A stretch of 64,000 nucleotides of DNA from Anaeromicropila populeti (GTDB lineage Bacteria; Bacillota; Clostridia; Lachnospirales; Lachnospiraceae). The position numbers and the translations under genes are program-made. Under the pieces are notes generated by a model. That model saw nothing but the letters and a program-made list of their open reading frames with translations. It had not been told where the DNA came from and made no database searches. Of the stretch, positions 60,270-64,000 are shown one piece after another. Each line of letters starts with the position of its first letter. Position 1 is the first letter of the stretch. The stretch spans positions 1 to 64,000 of the forward strand of contig NZ_FOYZ01000012.1 in NCBI RefSeq assembly GCF_900112775.1, given 5' to 3'.

Positions 60270-61241
60270 CTACTTGTTTACTAATTGTGATATCTGATTT
60301 TCACTCTTTACGGTATCTGAAAATAATGGCTGGCAGTAGGTACAATTGTTGCAAGGTAAATTGTCAGTAAAATCTACTAAATCTGGTTTATTTTCCAGCT
60401 GTGATCTGCGAATTTTATTCAATTTATCCCCGTGCCATATTTCTTCAATTGTTTGTGTTTTTGTATCTCCAATTATTAAGTTCCGATCCACATTAGGTCC
60501 TTTAAATAATTCATTAAAACAAACAACTACCTCTCCATTAGTATCAATATTAAATCTTCCCCAATGGACATGGCATGCAACAGTCTTCTCTCTTTTAATT
60601 CTATCCTCAATCAAACTATTATAGGAATGATAGGATCTCACAAATGTATCGGTTACTAAATTTGTTTTTTCCCAATAAGAAATGAAATTCTGATCATACT
60701 CCTTATCATCACTTTCAACACGGCTAACTAATAATCTTGTATGTAAATTCTTCTCTCTAATCACCTTGGACATATATTCCACATTTTCAGCAACAAGGCA
60801 GTAAGCATCTACTCCCTTTGTTTCTTGATAATCACCCTCTTCATAACTATTAATGGATACTTCAACAATATCGCATGTTTCAACAATCATACGAAGCAAG
60901 TCCTTCTGGTGAGTAATAGCACTTGTAAAAATCCATGTTCTTACACCCTTTGATTTTGCATATGTAAGTGCATTGGTTAAATCTTCCCATAGCAAAGGCT
61001 CTCCAACACTATGAATACGCAGCGTTGATTGAGGATAGCCAGATATCTCATCTACTATCTTCTTAAATACCTCCATCTTCATAGCTTCTGAGCCAAATGC
61101 ATCCTTTCGTTTACTTTGTTCTGTTTTTCCAACTGGACAATGAACACAATTGGCTGGACATGCCCCTTTAAAAATGCATACATTTAAAATGCTTGGAAAT
61201 TGATATTGTTCTTCTGTTGTAAATCCTTCTGGTAATTTCAT
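60270..61241 (-). CDS. Radical SAM/SPASM protein
   Basis: A 323-aa enzyme with cluster motif CPANCVHC, SVGEPLLWED and C-terminal SPASM-like cysteines (CHVHWGRFNIDTNGEVVVC, CNNCTYC). Second SPASM protein of the leftward operon, translated between the GH94 gene and its partner at 59000. Function is probably oxidative or carbon-centred modification of a shared substrate. Confidence 0.87.
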   Translation of the reverse strand: MKLPEGFTTEEQYQFPSILNVCIFKGACPANCVHCPVGKTEQSKRKDAFGSEAMKMEVFKKIVDEISGYPQSTLRIHSVGEPLLWEDLTNALTYAKSKGVRTWIFTSAITHQKDLLRMIVETCDIVEVSINSYEEGDYQETKGVDAYCLVAENVEYMSKVIREKNLHTRLLVSRVESDDKEYDQNFISYWEKTNLVTDTFVRSYHSYNSLIEDRIKREKTVACHVHWGRFNIDTNGEVVVCFNELFKGPNVDRNLIIGDTKTQTIEEIWHGDKLNKIRRSQLENKPDLVDFTDNLPCNNCTYCQPLFSDTVKSENQISQLVNK

Positions 61242-61270
61242 ACTATACCTCCTATATATTATTTTTTTAA

Positions 61271-63658
61271 TTATCCCATAATTATTTCTACTTCATTAAG
61301 TTCTTTCATTTTACAAAGTGGAATAAAGCAGCTATTGATGAATTCTTCACCGTTGAGTACAATTTTTGTTACCCCCTTTTCTACATGATCGGGATTGCAC
61401 ACATGAATGTGAAGTGTTTTATTTCGAAAATGCCGGACTATTGAAAATTCTTCCCACTTGGAAGGGATACAAGGCTGAACAATCAGCCCATCATAATCAG
61501 CACGTACACCCAAAATGCCTTCTACTACAGAGAGCATAATAGAAGAGGCAGAGCCTGTTAACCAATGACCATGAGCTCTTCCATAGTATGGACTCTCTAT
61601 TCCTTCAACAAATTGACTATACACATAAGGTTCAGTTTGGTGCAGCTCACACTTATCATTATAGGATGCTGGATTGGTACTATTAAAATAGTCCCAAGCT
61701 TGATTGCCATGTCCCAGCATTGTTTCAGCTTTTATAATCCAAGCCTCTGCCATCAAAAAAATACTTCCGTTTTCTTTTACTCCAGGCAAATAAACAGCCA
61801 TATTTATCTCTGGCAATTTAAATGATGTATAAGAGGGATAAAATAATAATGCCCCATATTCAGTTTTTAAAATTTTATCTACTTTATCAAGGACTTCTTC
61901 TGCCTGTTTGGGACTAGCAACTCCACTAATGACAGACCATGTTTGAGGGTTAAGCCACAAGGATGCCTCTTCATTAGTACTAGCACCAATGACATGATGA
62001 TCTTTTGTGATTGCCCGGATAAATTGACCATCCTGAAAACAATGGGTCTGTAAGCTGCTATATAATTCTTTTGCATGAGATTCTGCCCATATTAAATCTT
62101 TATCTTTATGTATTAGATGAGCCAATTCTTGAAAAATTTTCAAACCAAGATATAACTGAAAGGAGGCAAATACAGATTCTCCCTGACTGCCCAGCTTCAA
62201 ACAGTCATTCCAATCATTATCAATCGCTATAAGTAAATGATGTTCGCCAAGTCTTGCTAATAAAAATTCCAATGCCTTCTTTAAATGCTCATATACAGTA
62301 GCTTTTCCCGTATCTGAATAAGGTATGATTGTATCCAAAAATTCCACTTTTCCACTTTCCTTTATATATTGCAGAACTGCTTCAAATAACCATAATCCAT
62401 CATCACATCTATAATTATCATATCCTGTTTTTTGTTGGTATTCTGGTGAATCCGGTAAAAACTCAGTTCCAGGAATGTGATCGAATCTAACCAACGGAAG
62501 TGCACCGCCATTTGATACCTGCCCCGAAAGTAACGTAACTAACCGTTCTCCTGCCAGCTTGTGATCAAGATGCATAATACTCTGAAGGTCTGCTACAGTA
62601 TCTCGATATCCTAGTCCATTCCTTCCACTGGAGTAAATAAGAGATGCCGTTCTTGACCAATATGTATTAACAAAACATTCATAACTATGCCACACGTTGA
62701 TCATACTGTTAAACTTAGAATCTGGTGTTTGTACTTGAAAGGCTTCTAACTTGGAATGCCAATATTGTTTTAGCTGAAACAGCTCTTCTTGAACTACTCT
62801 GGCATTCTTATAATGGTTTAGTAGCTGACTGGCCATTTCATCCGTTCCTTCCCCAAGTATAAATACCATTTCATTTTCTTCTTGGGGTTCTAAATTTACA
62901 TTTACTTGGAGCGAACCACACGAATTTCCAGTATAATTTAGTGTTTGATTGCATGCTCCATTAATCACAGCACTTGGGGTGCTATAAGATCCATATGTTC
63001 CTAAAAATCCTTCTCTGGAACCATCCCATCCTACAGCACTGGCTTTACTAACACCGAAGAACCGCCAACAACCATCGTCAGATAATCCATTTGTATATTG
63101 CATAAGATGATTATCTTTATAATAAGTACGGCTGATATACTGGCTATATTGTAGATTATTCATATCCATAGCTTCTAATTTATGATTTGTTAATTCTGAG
63201 TAAGCAAAAATTGATAAATTTCTAGTTACAGTATCCATGTTTTTTACTTTAAAATGCCATATTTCATACTGCTGATGCAACGGCACATAATAGAGTGTCG
63301 AAGTCTCAATGTTTTGATATTGTGAAGTAATCTCTGTATACGCTGTCCCATGTCTGCAAATAGTCTGATAGTTTTCCAGACTTTTTCCGACGGGCTGCCA
63401 TGAGGCTGACCAATAATCCTTTGATTCTTGATCACTAATATATATGTACCTTCCAGGTAAATTGGAGTAACATGCATTAAATCGAAATCTTAATAGTTTT
63501 CCATTTGCACCAGAACCAATAAAACTATAACCAGCAGCATTATTTGTAATAATAGCTCCATATTCTGTTGAGCCAAGATAATTTGTCCATGGAGTAGGTG
63601 TATCTGGTCTAGTGATTACATATTCTTTGTTGGCATCATCAAAATAACCATAATTCAT
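61271..63658 (-). CDS. GH94 glycoside phosphorylase (cellobiose phosphorylase type)
   Basis: A 795-aa cytoplasmic enzyme that splits beta-glucosides with phosphate to a sugar 1-phosphate plus the remaining sugar. Family landmarks run along the whole length: GYFDDANKEYVITRPDTPTPW and NYLGSTEYG at the start, YRCDDGLWLFEAV (catalytic Asp region), IDNDWNDCLKLG, KENGSIFLMAEAW, EPYVYSQFVEG and GHWLTGSASS. Length fits cellobiose phosphorylases (~810-820 aa). Cellobiose, laminaribiose and related disaccharides cannot be distinguished here. First gene of an operon shared with three radical SAM genes and a MATE exporter, an unusual context. RBS GGGAGAT. Confidence 0.9.
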   Translation of the reverse strand: MNYGYFDDANKEYVITRPDTPTPWTNYLGSTEYGAIITNNAAGYSFIGSGANGKLLRFRFNACYSNLPGRYIYISDQESKDYWSASWQPVGKSLENYQTICRHGTAYTEITSQYQNIETSTLYYVPLHQQYEIWHFKVKNMDTVTRNLSIFAYSELTNHKLEAMDMNNLQYSQYISRTYYKDNHLMQYTNGLSDDGCWRFFGVSKASAVGWDGSREGFLGTYGSYSTPSAVINGACNQTLNYTGNSCGSLQVNVNLEPQEENEMVFILGEGTDEMASQLLNHYKNARVVQEELFQLKQYWHSKLEAFQVQTPDSKFNSMINVWHSYECFVNTYWSRTASLIYSSGRNGLGYRDTVADLQSIMHLDHKLAGERLVTLLSGQVSNGGALPLVRFDHIPGTEFLPDSPEYQQKTGYDNYRCDDGLWLFEAVLQYIKESGKVEFLDTIIPYSDTGKATVYEHLKKALEFLLARLGEHHLLIAIDNDWNDCLKLGSQGESVFASFQLYLGLKIFQELAHLIHKDKDLIWAESHAKELYSSLQTHCFQDGQFIRAITKDHHVIGASTNEEASLWLNPQTWSVISGVASPKQAEEVLDKVDKILKTEYGALLFYPSYTSFKLPEINMAVYLPGVKENGSIFLMAEAWIIKAETMLGHGNQAWDYFNSTNPASYNDKCELHQTEPYVYSQFVEGIESPYYGRAHGHWLTGSASSIMLSVVEGILGVRADYDGLIVQPCIPSKWEEFSIVRHFRNKTLHIHVCNPDHVEKGVTKIVLNGEEFINSCFIPLCKMKELNEVEIIMG

Positions 63659-64000
63659 TTACCGATCTCCCTTCGTAAAATATTTGATTTATTATACAAT
63701 ATATTTATATACAGTATAACTCAATATGTTATAAAATTCCATCATTTTTGATTTATTTTTGTATTTTTCTAATTATAGTAATTTCTCAAAAAAGTATTTG
63801 CTTTCGTGTAACTATGATTATTTAAGCATATTAAAATACTGACCCCTATACTATCAAGTGTTTGTTACATTTTTTAGTACATCTTACACACAACAAATTG
63901 CCTTTTTAATATGCTGCTTTATAATTAAAGTGAGAGATAATTACATAACTGCGTTTTATCTTTCAAAAAAATCATATTAAAAATGAAAGGGTTGATTTAT
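63659..64000 (+). promoter_or_regulatory. Divergent intergenic region at the window end
   Basis: On the minus strand a TATAAT (63689-63694) about 31 bp before the GH94 start may serve that operon. On the plus strand TTGCCT (63898-63903) and TATAAT (63920-63925), 16 bp apart, form a promoter reading out of the window. AAAGG at 63986-63990 suggests a gene starting at about 63999, although an ATG at 63983 is also in the leader. No other feature was found. Confidence 0.45.

Noticed and set aside
55869-63658. Leftward radical SAM operon considered as a RiPP (ranthipeptide/sactipeptide) cluster
   Set aside because: No small Cys-rich or otherwise plausible precursor peptide gene with a ribosome site was found in the short gaps or next to the SPASM genes.

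Overview
The window looks like a chromosome segment of a low-GC, strictly anaerobic, plant-fibre-degrading Firmicute, most likely a cellulolytic Lachnospiraceae (Clostridium cluster XIVa, of the C. phytofermentans type). The evidence is a Ni-Fe CO dehydrogenase, an oxygen-sensitive trimeric [FeFe] hydrogenase, free secreted glycanases with PTPVV linkers and CBM2 modules, a GH94 phosphorylase, AGGAGG-type ribosome sites and many TTG/GTG starts. No rRNA, tRNA or CRISPR array was seen.

Layout. (1) 1-777 is the 3' end of a secreted CBM13-CBM2 glycanase. (2) 945-6069 carries a PAS-GGDEF diguanylate cyclase, then an Rrf2 regulator with a CO dehydrogenase / ferredoxin / flavin oxidoreductase operon. 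(3) 6604-10180 holds a PfkB sugar kinase and a polar amino-acid ABC importer operon. The operon ends in a CsoR-type repressor and is preceded by an ATCCCC/GGGGAT palindrome. (4) 10362-18786 has a CE2 esterase, the hydrogenase genes hydCBA and a GH5 endoglucanase. (5) 18997-22500 has an ABC ATPase with a decayed permease and an ECF sigma / anti-sigma-like / Yip1 group. (6) 22604-23593 is an aldo-keto reductase on the minus strand.

(7) 23750-48584 is the most distinctive host region: about 25 kb, 18 tightly packed plus-strand genes, apparently one transcription unit. It encodes an unrecognised hybrid NRPS/PKS pathway: ureohydrolase, three PLP enzymes, DUF2284 protein, acyl-AMP ligase, amidohydrolase, free ACP, an NRPS (BtrH-like domain-T-C-A-T, A-domain code close to cysteine), a ketosynthase with a degenerate acyltransferase, M20 peptidase, methyltransferase, acetyltransferase-like protein, twin cobalamin-type radical SAM proteins around a SPASM-only protein, and two ATP-grasp ligases. 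A nonribosomal, probably Cys-containing product tailored by radical chemistry and extended by ATP-grasp amide formation is the simplest reading. The product is unknown.

(8) 48714-54641 is a 5.9-kb filamentous-phage (inovirus-like) prophage. It has a Zot-type ATPase, HUH replication protein, small coat-like protein, pIII-like adsorption protein, several tiny membrane proteins and a divergent RHH repressor with twin operators. It is bounded by 22-bp direct repeats with one mismatch. Its right end holds a long inverted repeat whose arms are copies of part of the attachment core, reminiscent of the single-stranded hairpin attP of CTXphi. It sits directly upstream of a host XerS-like recombinase gene, whose -35 box lies within the attachment core. 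(9) 55869-63658 is a leftward operon: GH94 phosphorylase, two radical SAM/SPASM proteins, a Nudix-B12-radical SAM fusion and a MATE exporter. It is a second candidate for an undescribed pathway.
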